Below, piece after piece: positions 33,701-40,994 of a stretch of DNA of 64,000 bases. Where the stretch lies: NCBI GenBank assembly GCA_963669155.1, contig OZ022593.1:15814758-15878757 (forward strand). The letters run 5' to 3'. The position numbers and the translations under genes were made by a program. Position 1 is the first letter of the stretch, and each line of letters begins with the position of its first letter. This DNA is from Arbacia lixula (lineage: Eukaryota > Echinodermata > Echinoidea > Arbacioida > Arbaciidae). The notes beneath the pieces are model-generated. The model worked only from the letters and a program-made list of their open reading frames with translations. It searched no databases and was not told where the DNA came from.

Positions 33701-35694
33701 TAATGGTAAGTTTTATGATATGAAACAAATCCCTGGTTATCAAGACTTTATTTTTTGTATCCATTAAACAATGTTTCTCATTAAAACCTGTAAAAAGGTA
33801 ACCTGTACATTAAAGACCATACTGCTTTTCTCTCTTGAGCAGCCTTTACAGATGGGACTCTCTTTTTCACCCCTTCAGTTTCCTTGTTTCTTCTTCTTCT
33901 TTTTTTTTTACAAACCAATTCGGAAGAGCATTTTATTGTCTCTAGATTTGTGGCATTCCAGCAGTACAAGATGTGTTCAAAGGCTAAAGAATTTTCTGCT
34001 TATTACGGCAGCTTCAAGACTTTATTTTTTTTCCCAGAATACCACTCTAAAACACACCACACTGTTAAGGTTTGTTTTGTCAGTAAAAGAATAGTGTAGC
34101 TAGCTATCAACATTTGGCTTCCAGTCACCTAGTATTTGCATCTGAGGCTGCTGGACAATCACAGAACTGTTTTAATTAACATCTTTATGAATCGTCAACA
34201 TAAGACAACAGCTGACAAACACACATCCTGTGTTCAAATATAAATCAAAGAAAGAGTTAAGTAATATGCAGCTATGCACCTTGTCATATTGAGGAAGAAG
34301 GGCATGATGTTCTCTTGGTAACACCTGTCAATCTCGCTCAGACACGTACGCAGTGTTTCCTCTGTGGTAGTATCTTTTGGAACACCCTGTAATCAATGTA
34401 AAGCGCAAATACAGAAAAAATACACAGGCCAAAATCCACAATTACAGTCCCATCAATAACAAATACACTTCTGCAACACATTCTTTTTCAACCTTTGAAT
34501 TTGGCCAAAATGTAACTGTTTAATTTATATTGACCAACAAGCAACCCTTGAGAATCAAGTTTTATTCATCATCTTGAATAGAGCCTGGTAAAATCAGCCC
34601 ATCATATGGTTTTAAAAATTAAGTTAGAATGCCACTGTCACATTTTTGCACTAATCAGTTATACAGAGAAAATGAGGTGAATGTTTAGTACACTAGCACA
34701 GACATTTATTCAGACGAGAAAGGTTTTATCAATAATCAATGTTCTCCATCAAAATTATCGCTATCTATTGAGTACCCCCTGAACCACTTGAATTACAAGA
34801 GTATTTCTTACCCATCTCAAATCACATTCCACAAGATGCAGTCTCCTCTTCTCACACCATACTCTCAGATCTGGGAAAACCTGGATGGCAATACAGAGTA
34901 ATGAGAAGTCTATTATATACACTACAGCTCAAAAGAATTGGCATAGGGAAAGGGAAGAAAGGGAAGGAGCCGCAGTTTTAAACCATGGTATATTTTGTCT
35001 AATTCAGCATGAAACAGCTTTTTGGGCTAAAGCGTTGTGTTTCATGCTGAACTTTACAAAATATACTGCGGTTTAAAACCACGGCTCCTTCCCCTTCTTC
35101 CATTTCCCTTTCCCTATGCCAATTCCTTTGAGCTGAAGTGTATGTACCCTTTATGCAGTGAAGTCTTAACAAAGTAAACTCAAAATTCATACAGAATCAG
35201 CATGTTGGCTCTTCCAGGACAATTCTTTCTCAAAAGCGGTTTGAATCACAATGGTGGTCACAAATGGACGTAGAGAAATCACTCCTTCCAATTAAAAAGT
35301 GCAACTCCAAGAACATACATGTATTGCACTTTAGTTCTTCAGACACGAAAATAAAACAAAGTTTCATGGTATGGGGAAAGAAAAGTCAAATCTTATAATC
35401 ACATTTTTCAACTGTATTATATTCACTTAAAGTGCTAGAGGGCATATGAACACACAACCACAGTAGATCTGTTTTTCCTTTTCTCAACTCAATTTGTTTT
35501 ACCTCTTTCACCAGAACTTCTCGTTCAGCGTGGAAATCACGGAATGTGGAAGACACAAAAATTCTGACAGTCTTCCAGCCAGAACGCCTGATTTTGACAC
35601 GATTTTGTTGACCTCTTGACTCGATCGTTCGCTCAACCGATTCCCAAAGCTGTGATACTTCATAGGGAAGACTGCGTGAGGATCCACAACCCAT
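3714..35694 (-). CDS. STAND NTPase: DUF4062 - NACHT-like P-loop - TPR protein (TTC41 / DDB_G0287407-like), 22 exons
   Basis: I assembled 22 coding exons with GT-AG introns and unbroken phase, giving 1058 residues. In transcript order: 35503-35694, 34812-34880, 34280-34386, 33335-33468, 32633-32766, 30775-30870, 30224-30376, 29518-29654, 28615-28723, 27056-27163, 26074-26247, 25089-25276, 24072-24262, 21782-22113, 20837-20965, 20406-20518, 19130-19262, 18368-18484, 17454-17597, 16790-16870, 6090-6248, 3714-3890. The start MGCGSS fits dual acylation (Gly2 myristoyl, Cys3 palmitoyl). DUF4062 has the motif FVSSTFRDFHAERE; Walker A is GGPGSGKS (residues 313-320) and Walker B TIIIID (404-409). TPR-like helices follow and the tail is acidic. 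The plan matches regulatory or signalling STAND ATPases that switch on nucleotide binding. The function in animals is poorly known and is not inferred further. A possible 5' UTR splice acceptor lies near 35743. Extra phase-0 exons in large introns cannot be excluded, so family length (often longer) remains a caveat. Confidence 0.9.
4695..4862. mobile_element. 168-bp MITE with TA target duplication
   Basis: The ends are long inverted repeats, beginning GTGCCATATTCATTGGGCTT on the left and the reverse complement of AAGCCCAATGAGAATGGCAC on the right. Inner sequence AAGTTAGAAAAATCG is also inverted. TA flanks both sides, suggesting a Tc1/mariner-type non-autonomous element. It lies in intron 21 of the NTPase gene. 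Confidence 0.75.
7013..7315. mobile_element. Fold-back MITE, family 1, copy B
   Basis: It has the same ends as 2893-3211 (TTTCACCAAACTG against CAGCTTGGTGAAAC). Its two halves are nearly perfect inverted copies around GACTGGTGACCCTTTCTTGT and ACAAGAAAGGGTCACCAGTC. It lies in intron 20 of the NTPase gene and has no coding capacity. Confidence 0.75.
8118..10730 (+). CDS. Single-pass type I membrane protein, no recognised family (nested gene, 3 exons)
   Basis: Exons 8118-8749, 9259-9318 and 10565-10730 join in phase to give 285 residues. Residues 1-22 look like a signal peptide (hydrophobic AIVIVVMGLGAA, cleavage near VVAQ). Residues 23-140 form a beta-rich ectodomain with sequons NKT and NES; the strand pattern ending MAFILMIPALEHGDQRRLVI is like the F-L-I...D core of an Ig V-type fold, but the ectodomain has no cysteine. 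Residues 148-172 are a Thr-rich stalk with a third sequon (NET). A transmembrane helix follows (about 176-199), then an 85-residue hydrophilic tail. The gene lies entirely in intron 20 of the minus-strand NTPase gene. Retaining intron 1 would give a 251-residue variant with a different tail. Role unknown; a lineage-specific surface protein or receptor is my inference. Confidence 0.75.
9490..10056. repeat. Inverted repeat (probable DNA element) in intron 2 of the nested membrane-protein gene
   Basis: Two arms of about 75 bp, near 9495-9572 and 9978-10052, are inverted copies. Shared words are GAGGGCGTCAACACA, TGTTGCCTTGA and AAGGTCAAGCTCGA. The sequence between the arms has no convincing reading frame. 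The upstream stretch near 9400-9455 (ending GGTGAACTACCCCTTTAA) recurs at 40235 and 40526 and belongs to another dispersed family. Confidence 0.6.
10743..11454. repeat. Dispersed repeat, copy 1 (pair with 56651-57377)
   Basis: This 0.7-kb segment begins ATGGACCTATCATGGATGGA and ends CCAGTTCTAACACCTT. It is similar along its length, in the same orientation, to 56651-57377, with scattered substitutions and small indels. No inverted ends or intact coding frame are visible. It begins 12 bases after the stop codon of the nested membrane-protein gene, so it may provide that gene's 3' UTR; a CAATAAA occurs inside it near 11062. Confidence 0.8.
12339..14215. repeat. Segmental duplication in intron 20, copy 1
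   Basis: The segment matches 14489-16140 in the same orientation, in collinear blocks: one starting CTTCATAAATTTCATGATGC, one starting TTATTCAGGTTAGTCTA, and one ending near ATGCAATGACT. Copy 1 alone contains the insertion 12721-13391. Without insertions each copy is about 1.2 kb. No coding content is visible. Confidence 0.85.
12721..13391. mobile_element. 671-bp terminal-inverted-repeat element inserted in duplication copy 1
   Basis: The left end is CCCCATTTAGATCTACC and the right end is the inverted form GGTAGATCTAAACGGGG. The motif CCGTTTAGATC recurs inside (near 12832, 13185 and 13306). The paralogous copy at about 14870 lacks the segment, giving a natural empty site. There is an AT-rich duplication of about 3 bp at the junction. 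The element is more GC- and CpG-rich than its surroundings and has no transposase frame. Confidence 0.75.
14289..14480. mobile_element. 192-bp MITE
   Basis: Inverted ends GAGATGCTCTCCCATA and TATGGGAGAGCATTTC bound an AT-rich core without a reading frame. It lies between the two copies of the intron-20 segmental duplication, next to the start of copy 2. Confidence 0.65.
15632..16056. mobile_element. 425-bp terminal-inverted-repeat element with ATTT duplication, inserted in duplication copy 2
   Basis: Ends are GGATCTGTCTACAGTAA and the reverse complement of TTACTGTAGACAGGCCC. The direct duplication ATTT flanks it at 15628-15631 and 16057-16060. Copy 1 of the segmental duplication (near 14133) shows the uninterrupted sequence. 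It holds an internal palindrome (15796-15878) and no transposase frame. Confidence 0.8.
15796..15878. repeat. Near-perfect palindrome, 36-bp arms
   Basis: The left arm starts AATTTGCCATAGCACG and the right arm ends CGTGCTATGGCAAATT. The arms match except for one base next to an 11-base loop. It sits inside the 425-bp element 15632-16056 and could extrude a cruciform or be transcribed as a hairpin. Confidence 0.9.
18780..19115. repeat. ATC/ATT trinucleotide-rich microsatellite tract
   Basis: The stretch between exons 17 and 18 of the NTPase gene is dominated by CTC, ATC and ATT triplets with interruptions. The longest pure ATC runs are near 18927-18955 and 19087-19107. The tract ends about 15 bases from the donor of exon 17 (minus-strand donor at 19129). 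Confidence 0.85.
19286..19372. mobile_element. Fold-back MITE, family 1, truncated copy
   Basis: After a G-run, the sequence TTCACCAAGTTGTTCTAAGA and GACTGGCGACCTGTTCTTGTG matches the left half of the elements at 2893 and 7013. The right half is missing. Confidence 0.6.
19371..19545. repeat. Tandem repeat, three units of about 57 bp
   Basis: Units share GCTTGGAC, CTCACATC and AAGGTTTCCAG, starting near 19376, 19432 and 19489. They lie in intron 16 of the NTPase gene and are non-coding. Confidence 0.75.
20645..20875. repeat. Partial tandem duplication of the 3' end of exon 15 and its donor region
   Basis: Sequence 20763-20875 (end of exon 15 plus donor and start of intron) is repeated at about 20645-20755. 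Shared words are TTGAGGAG, GCCATGGTAG, ATTGGCT and TGAGGGTTT. In the intronic copy the donor GT has changed and an in-frame stop is present, so it is a dead exon fragment. A shorter third trace may lie near 20608-20645. Confidence 0.75.
22340..23596. mobile_element. Pearl/Helentron-like element with seven 157-bp core repeats
   Basis: The element begins TGTCTCGCCCAC (22340) and ends GTGGGCGAGACA (23585-23596). Its core is seven tandem units of exactly 157 bp, starting at 22406, 22563, 22720, 22877, 23034, 23191 and 23348. They are followed by a GACGGAC-type microsatellite (23506-23550) and a terminal hairpin GTCTCGCC...GGCGAGAC. This order (core repeats, tetranucleotide-like microsatellite, 3' hairpin) is that of the pearl / Tsp type repeats described in bivalves and sea urchin and linked to Helentrons; that assignment is from memory of the family plan. 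It lies in intron 13 of the NTPase gene. Confidence 0.75.
24228..25040. repeat. 127-bp tandem array made from the 3' splice site and start of exon 13
   Basis: Units recur every 127 bp; on the minus strand each contains a pyrimidine tract, a CAG acceptor and the coding start LLAQVLERFEEES. Acceptor-to-exon joints are at 24262 (the real exon 13), 24389, 24516, 24643, 24770, 24897 and, diverged, about 25024. All keep CAG. Because 127 is not a multiple of three, using any upstream acceptor and reading through shifts the frame and meets a stop in the next unit. The array fills most of intron 12. Confidence 0.9.
25241..25435. repeat. Partial tandem duplication of the 5' end of exon 12
   Basis: The start of exon 12 with its acceptor flank (25241-25320) is repeated, diverged, at about 25352-25435. 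Shared words are GGCCAAG, GAGACAATCTCCT, ACCAGAATA and CAAATCAAATATCA. The upstream copy is not open in the exon frame. Confidence 0.75.
26924..27031. mobile_element. 108-bp fold-back MITE, family 2, copy A
   Basis: Ends GGGCCCTGTTACATAAAACT and the reverse complement of AGTTTTATGCAACAGGCCC bound a core of TTACCATTG/CAATGGTAA words. It lies 24 bases from the donor of exon 10 (27055). A second copy is at 33572-33735. Confidence 0.8.
27890..28600. repeat. Minisatellite, 205-bp tandem pair and terminal palindrome
   Basis: From left to right: a short minisatellite with unit CGCGTCCTAA/T (about 28020-28110); a unit of about 205 bp present twice (from 28107 and from 28313), starting at TGTTCCCCATGGCAGCGG; and a palindrome (about 28459-28561) centred on GGAAAGATAGC. 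The last bases resemble the very start of the window. It is probably a composite DNA element in intron 9 of the NTPase gene; no coding capacity is supported. Confidence 0.7.
31039..32308. mobile_element. 1.27-kb palindromic Tc1-like element with Sleeping-Beauty-type IR/DR ends
   Basis: TA flanks both ends (31037-31038 and 32309-32310). Outer repeats start CAGTTGAGGCCAAAAG and inner repeats CAGTGGGTCAAAAG, all four sharing AAAAGTTTACATACAC. They lie at 31039-31068, 31241-31270, 32078-32107 (inverted) and 32279-32308 (inverted). This paired direct-repeat layout is that of Sleeping Beauty and related Tc1 elements. The two halves, about 630 bp each, are diverged inverted copies to the centre near 31673, so the element is a giant fold-back. 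No intact transposase is present. It lies in intron 6 of the NTPase gene. Confidence 0.9.
33572..33735. mobile_element. Fold-back MITE, family 2, copy B
   Basis: The left end GGGCCCTGTTACATAAAACT is identical to the copy at 26924. The right end is degraded (GGTAAGTTTTATGATATGAA). The core holds several CCATGG/TTACCAT words. It lies in intron 3 of the NTPase gene. Confidence 0.75.
34920..35140. mobile_element. 221-bp fold-back MITE with TA target duplication
   Basis: Inverted ends CACTACAGCTC and GAGCTGAAGTG are flanked by TA. The halves pair over most of their length (AATTGGCATAGGGAAAGGG, GGAGCCGCAGTTTTAAACC, TTCAGCATGAAAC and their complements). This is a Tc1/mariner-type non-autonomous element in intron 1 of the NTPase gene, starting 39 bases from the exon 2 acceptor. 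Confidence 0.85.
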
Positions 35695-35934
35695 CTTGAA
35701 ATGCCCTTTCAGCAAAGCTCTAACTTGAACTTGAAATTATACCTGTGACACAAAGAAGAAAAATGGGCATAATTGGATACAGCTCTAAAATTGATAAAGC
35801 GCATTAATCTGTGTTATCAAATCAATCACACAGTTCACAGGACCCAGGAGTTCAAGACATACCAAAATACTTTAAACTTAAAGTGGGAGACAAACACATG
35901 CACTAGTTTGATGAAGTTCAACTTCATACCTTAC

Positions 35935-36500
35935 TGCGACCAGCCCGCTCACGCAGTGAGCGTGCTGTGGAGCATGGAGCTTTGAAGCAAGGAAGTCGAG
36001 ATTAGCAGTGATTATATTAGTTGGTTTCAGCAATTCTGTAACTCAAATCTCAAATCTATTGCCTATATTTACGTAAAATATATACTTGAATAATTCCGTA
36101 GTTGGTTTAAAGATGAATTTAATCCATGTTGCATTTTTAAAAATTGTTTTCGACCTAAAGTGGTTCACAATCGCACGACAGCAGGTGCGATGCAAAACTT
36201 ATGCATATGCGCCAGTTCCCCTTTACAGTATACGTTTTTGAAGCAGCCAAGATGGCAGCCTCGGCGGACCGTATTTGGTACAAAGATCATGATCATATGT
36301 GAAGAGGAAATATGTAACGTTGCTTAGCATTTTCAAACAATTTTATATCTCAGGTATATATTCAATACATTTAGCCATTTATATGTGATAAATGTACTTG
36401 AAATGAGCAATTCATTCATGTGCATGGGTTGATTTCTCAGTAGTCGGACCAGACATGCAGGGAAAGTGGTGGCGAGCCCTCAGCCTCAGGGGCTACTTCA
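35935..36500 (+). repeat. Fold-back family arm, copy 1, upstream of the NTPase gene
   Basis: The stretch from GGAGCTTTGAAGCAAGGAAGTCGA to GTAGTCGGACCAGACATGCA is repeated at 42660-43195 (same orientation) and, inverted and interrupted, at about 41085-42630. A palindromic head, GACCAGCCCGCTCACGCAGTG, precedes it at 35940. It contains GCCAAGATGGCAGCC near 36247. It begins 240 bases upstream of the NTPase start codon and so probably overlaps its promoter. Confidence 0.8.
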
Positions 36501-37885
36501 TACCACACCTGCTACATGTGTAATATATATATATATATATATATATATAATCAGCACGAATTGGACTGCTCTGCACAGGAGCACATCCTAGACACCCATT
36601 CCTTGACGTAATATCCTGACTGATGGATCCTGTCAAGTACCGACGTAGAAGTAGAAGTAGAAGTAACAATTAATATACTTGCTTCATATTAGACATTGCA
36701 CTGTTGATGCTTCTGCGATGGATTCACAACTTCAATACAGTAATTCCGCTAGACTCTGCTAAAGGCAAGGTTTCCTGAGGAAAATGTATGATTTTGTGAT
36801 GAATTATTTCATTATTGTTGTGACTTGCCAGTATCAATTACAGTTAAGTTTAGTGAAGACTAAAGACGTTGTGGCTTGGACTTGGTCATCACCAGAAAAC
36901 ATATTTTGGAAAAGTTTTGAATTCAAGTTAAATCTGAACTTTAATGACAGCAACACGGGCTGATGATGGTAGACAAGTTTCAAAATAACCCCTATAATCA
37001 CTGCTTGCACCTGCGGGTAGAAACAACGCTACTCGCTAGACTACTCGCTCAGCTCAGCGAGAGAAACAGCAGCTAACACAATTTTGCACGTGTCGGAATG
37101 AGCTTGTAGTATATGCCTTTGCTGTGCTATATTTTGAGCAGCCGCGGCGGGCTGCGTCGTTTTCGTGTTCGTTTAATGAAGACACATTTACAGCTATTGA
37201 GCAATCTCGTAGACAAAAAATATTGAGTGTTAACTAAGGAAAACATTCTTACCTGTACTTAAGACAACGCCATAGCAACGTGAACAAATACAAACATTCT
37301 ATCTTTTCGTTTGTTTGTCGTAAAGATGCGACTGTAATGCAATTAGATGTAGTCAATGTTACCGAGGAAACCGCGGAAATAATAGAGTGAAGCTGAATTT
37401 TCGCACACATAACCGCCGTGAGGGCTCATTGGCGTGGGGTTAGCTGAGCAGGTACACACATTTTTCAAAAAATACAAGCCCTAAAGCGTGATATATAAGG
37501 GGAAATTGTTTTACCAGATGCAGGCATCCAATTATTCATCATACCTTAAAAAATGTGAAGGACAAAATAAAATATCGATACATTTGTAATCTATTTTCTC
37601 TTGCACAATTCTTTATTGAGACACAATTTTGTCCCGTACAGCTGTAAAGATGAAATATGAAAGAAATACGGAAAAGAGAAAATGACAGATAATTGGGATG
37701 CGAGTAAGTTGCGTGTTAGGGGTGCAGGGGCGGGGTGCGTGTGTACATACTGTGTATGAGTGAGGAAGCCTTTCCGTTTACTTTAATCTCCCACGTAAAT
37801 TAATGTTAAACTTTCTTTTTATGTTAATGAATGAGAGCAGGGAACCAAAGGACGATATGCGTTGATTATGTATATAATGGGTGAC

Positions 37886-37887
<2 letters not shown>

Positions 37888-37919
<32 letters not shown>
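37888..37919. repeat. TG dinucleotide microsatellite
   Basis: This is an essentially pure run of TG repeats in the intergenic spacer. Confidence 0.95.
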
Positions 37920-37922
<3 letters not shown>

Positions 37923-37990
37923 ATTATCAAATATCAGATGAAATTGCAGCTTTATGTATTATGTGAATGGAACTGAATAAATACTTTTTA

Positions 37991-38048
37991 GGCATACCCC
38001 CAGTAGTAAGGATAGCATGCTTCATCCTTACTGTTTTGGGTGTATGCC
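37991..38048. repeat. Hairpin-forming short inverted repeat
   Basis: GGCATACCCCCAGTAGTAAGGAT pairs with ATCCTTACTGTTTTGGGTGTATGCC across a loop of about 10 bases, with a few mismatches. It may be the remains of a tiny fold-back element. No evidence of expression can be seen. Confidence 0.8.
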
Positions 38049-38293
38049 TCAAATTTCTTTGTTAATTGAAATTACCCCAGAAAGCCCTTTCACTGAATAA
38101 ATACTGTTGAAAAAAGTATGTGTGTATGTGTGTTTGTGTACATGTGTCTAAGAGGGGATCGAAGAAACGACGAAGGGAGGGATACGTTTGTGTATGTACG
38201 TGTGATGGTGTATGCGTGTCTGTGTATTAATATGGTATTCAAAAAAGAGGAAGGGAAGCTAGATACACCTGCAAAGGGCTACCTTTGTGTTAG

Positions 38294-38298
38294 TGTGT

Positions 38299-38396
<98 letters not shown>

Positions 38397-38397
38397 T
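38294..38397. repeat. GT dinucleotide microsatellite
   Basis: A run of about 50 GT repeats has one GTGCGTGCGTGT interruption near 38345. Confidence 0.95.
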
Positions 38398-38558
38398 AAT
38401 GTAAAATTAGAAAAAAGGAGGAAGGCAGTAGTAAGACTGCTGATTGCTGAACACAAAGACCTTTCACCACGACTGCCAGAATAAAATTGAATTGATAAGA
38501 AAGCTAAACAAAAACTTACACTACGTCAATGAATTTCCACCTTGTCCACCTTTTTTTT

Positions 38559-39137
38559 AAAGGTGATATTCATAGGAAATAAAATCAAATAAATATAGTT
38601 TATTTTATAATTGAACGAGTTATTAAAGCAATCTATGCAGCTAGCATGCCATGAAAGTGTTCAGTTATAATGAAAGTCAAATTTCACTAAATTGACTCTC
38701 TTCTTGACCTACGAAATCGCCTGAGGAAAAGTGGCATTGTGTGTACGTCACAGCCGGGATATGCTTCACAATGACAATTTTAGTGTATCACACCTGTTAA
38801 TCCACTTGCAACTGCCATCACAGTTTCATTAACAATGCCTGATGCTTCTGGCTGAAAAGAAGCTGCGGATTGGCATGTGTGATGCACAATAACGCCTCCC
38901 GTTTCTTACGTCTCCTTACGTTTCTTACGTATTTAACTCTATGCGTCAGACCTAAATGCTGTTTCGGATGACAGTAGGTCAAATTTGTCCCCGAGAATAC
39001 GGTGATTGTTTTCACCCTAATTTCGCTTTTTGAAAGTGATATATTGTTTGAATGTCATCCGAGCTTATTGTATGGCTTATAAGCTTTCTGTAGATGAATA
39101 TCTTCATATTTTTGGATTATCTATGAATATCACCTTT
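38559..39137. mobile_element. 579-bp element with 17-bp inverted ends
   Basis: AAAGGTGATATTCATAG on the left is exactly inverted at the right end (CTATGAATATCACCTTT). TTAA overlaps both joints, so a TTAA or TA duplication is possible. The interior has no transposase frame. Confidence 0.7.
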
Positions 39138-40079
39138 AAACTCCCCCGTAGAGGGTGACGCATATGACCGTTACCACAACTGCATATAACCACATTTTGC
39201 GGTAAGTTTCAAGGACATTTTGTAAATTCTAAACCCCTTTTTTACGTGAAAAGGGACAAAATCGTATTTTTTAATAACTATTTTTAAGATCGCAAATTTA
39301 CCCCTATTTTATCATATTTCAAGGACAAGACATTTATACCTTTTTTTATCACTTAATATACGTTAGAACAGTACGGGTGCTCTGCACGCGTTCTGTTGAT
39401 TTGCAAGGAGGACTTTTTTTTTTGGCATGAACCGGGGGTAAGATTGATAAAAGCAGGCGCGGGGCGCGCTCTTCCAAATCGCGACTGGGCTCCGAGAATT
39501 TTTCTTCCCGGTTAATTAAGTTTTCGCTTTTTCATTTTCATGACCCCTATTTATCAATTTCGAGGACACCTGTGCCCTCCTATTTTCTACATAACAGGAT
39601 TATTTTGTCCGCAGTTGTCCACGGACATTGCATGAAATTGACCCCTTTTTCCGCGATTTTGGTAACGATCATGCGGTCCCTAATTCACATTGGGTGATCG
39701 AGCCGGGAATCATCAGCCAAGAATCCTACGAAACTAGACATTTGGACGGAAATAATATATGTGTTTGTGTGTGTGTTTTGTTTTGTTTTGTTTTGTTTTG
39801 TTTTGCTTTTGTTGTTGTTGTTGTTGTTTTTGGGGAGGGGGGGGGGGGGGGGTCTTAGGCTCTGTAGCTTACATCATGACTGTATGCCAAAATTTATCAC
39901 CATCATTTTCACAAGAAATGAATTTTGTCTCCATAAGCCTATAACCGGATAATGATATGAAGGTAGATAAAAGGATAAAAGCCTAAATCATCGGAAAATG
40001 CCTAGATAAAGGCACTCATATTTTTACACACATCCTGTATGAAAAAACATCATTCCGTTGTCAAAAACAGAAAAAGAGC

Positions 40080-40547
40080 AAATTATGTAATTATAAGGTA
40101 TGGAGAGCACCTCGCACGTGACGTCACAAAATTGACATTTCAAAAAATCACATCTTTCTTATTCTTTGATGGATTTTCGTCAAACCTTCACTAGTAATAT
40201 GTTTCTGTTTTTATTGAAGCAAACTTATTTTCAGGGTGAACTATCCCTTTAATTGTTTCATTTATCACAATATCAACTACTCACCCCTCTCTCTCAGTTA
40301 CCAAAATCGAAAGTTAACCATTTAGAGGTGCATGCTATGTGCAACTTAATTGACACAAAACCAGGCAGTAGACCTATGGGGCAGCTCCTCGTACGTTGCG
40401 TCACAACATCAAAACTTTAAAAAGATCATAACTTTCTTATCCTATGACGGATTTTCATCAAACCTTCACTAAAATGTTTTTTTTTTTTTCATGTGTCTGC
40501 TTTTATTGAAACAAAAACAATTTCAGGGTGAACTATCCCTTTCAGTG
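40080..40547. repeat. Two head-to-tail copies of a dispersed repeat
   Basis: Copies at about 40080-40256 and 40370-40547 share ATCATATCTTTCTTAT-like, GGATTTTCRTCAAACCTTCACTA and TTTTATTGAA blocks. Both end with TCAGGGTGAACTATCCCTTT. The same end recurs near 9435. It is probably the terminus of a DNA transposon family. Confidence 0.7.
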
Positions 40548-40994
40548 TTCGGAATCAATCCTTTTTAAGCCATGTTGCACATATGTTTTCAATTATTGTA
40601 ACTTACCGATAATTGTAACTATCATGCCAACAGGTGAAATATTGAGATTTCATTGGCTGTTTCCATGGTAGTTACGTGGTAAGATACATGGACCAGGTTG
40701 CTTTTCTAAAATTGTTTGTAATTTGAAGACACCGTACTATATAGCTCATCTGAATCAAATCGAAGACTATTCTATGAGAAGATAATTACACAATCTACAG
40801 CTTTTTTGATGAATCCAGGTATGTATTTGTGACATCTTGTCTTGCTATCATTATTTGGTACGCTACATATATATTTTTTTTTCATCAACAATGCCATCTT
40901 TCGTAGGATATTACGTACGTAATGTCGAATGCCAAACTGTAGTATAGGACTATAGCCCCATGCACTTATGTTTGTGTGAGAATTAAGATTGATG

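Larger units (their letters stand above)
33335..35694 (-). other. DUF4062 domain exons (exons 1-4) of the STAND NTPase
   Basis: Residues about 43-167 begin with VRIFVSSTFRDFHAEREVL, the hallmark N-terminal strand and helix of DUF4062, and continue through LVECDLRWGVP, a run of alternating acidic and hydrophobic residues, and ERCGWIPG. This matches the conserved R-x-G-W-x-P motif of the family. DUF4062 typically stands upstream of NACHT or other STAND NTPases in proteins such as TEP1, NWD1 and TTC41. The preceding 42 residues hold the acylation-type MGCGSS start and a basic stretch (RVKIRR) that would favour membrane contact. Confidence 0.85.

Noticed and set aside
38118-38484. Open frames of Cys-Val and His-Thr repeats
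   Set aside because: They are translations of the GT/CA microsatellite at 38294-38397.
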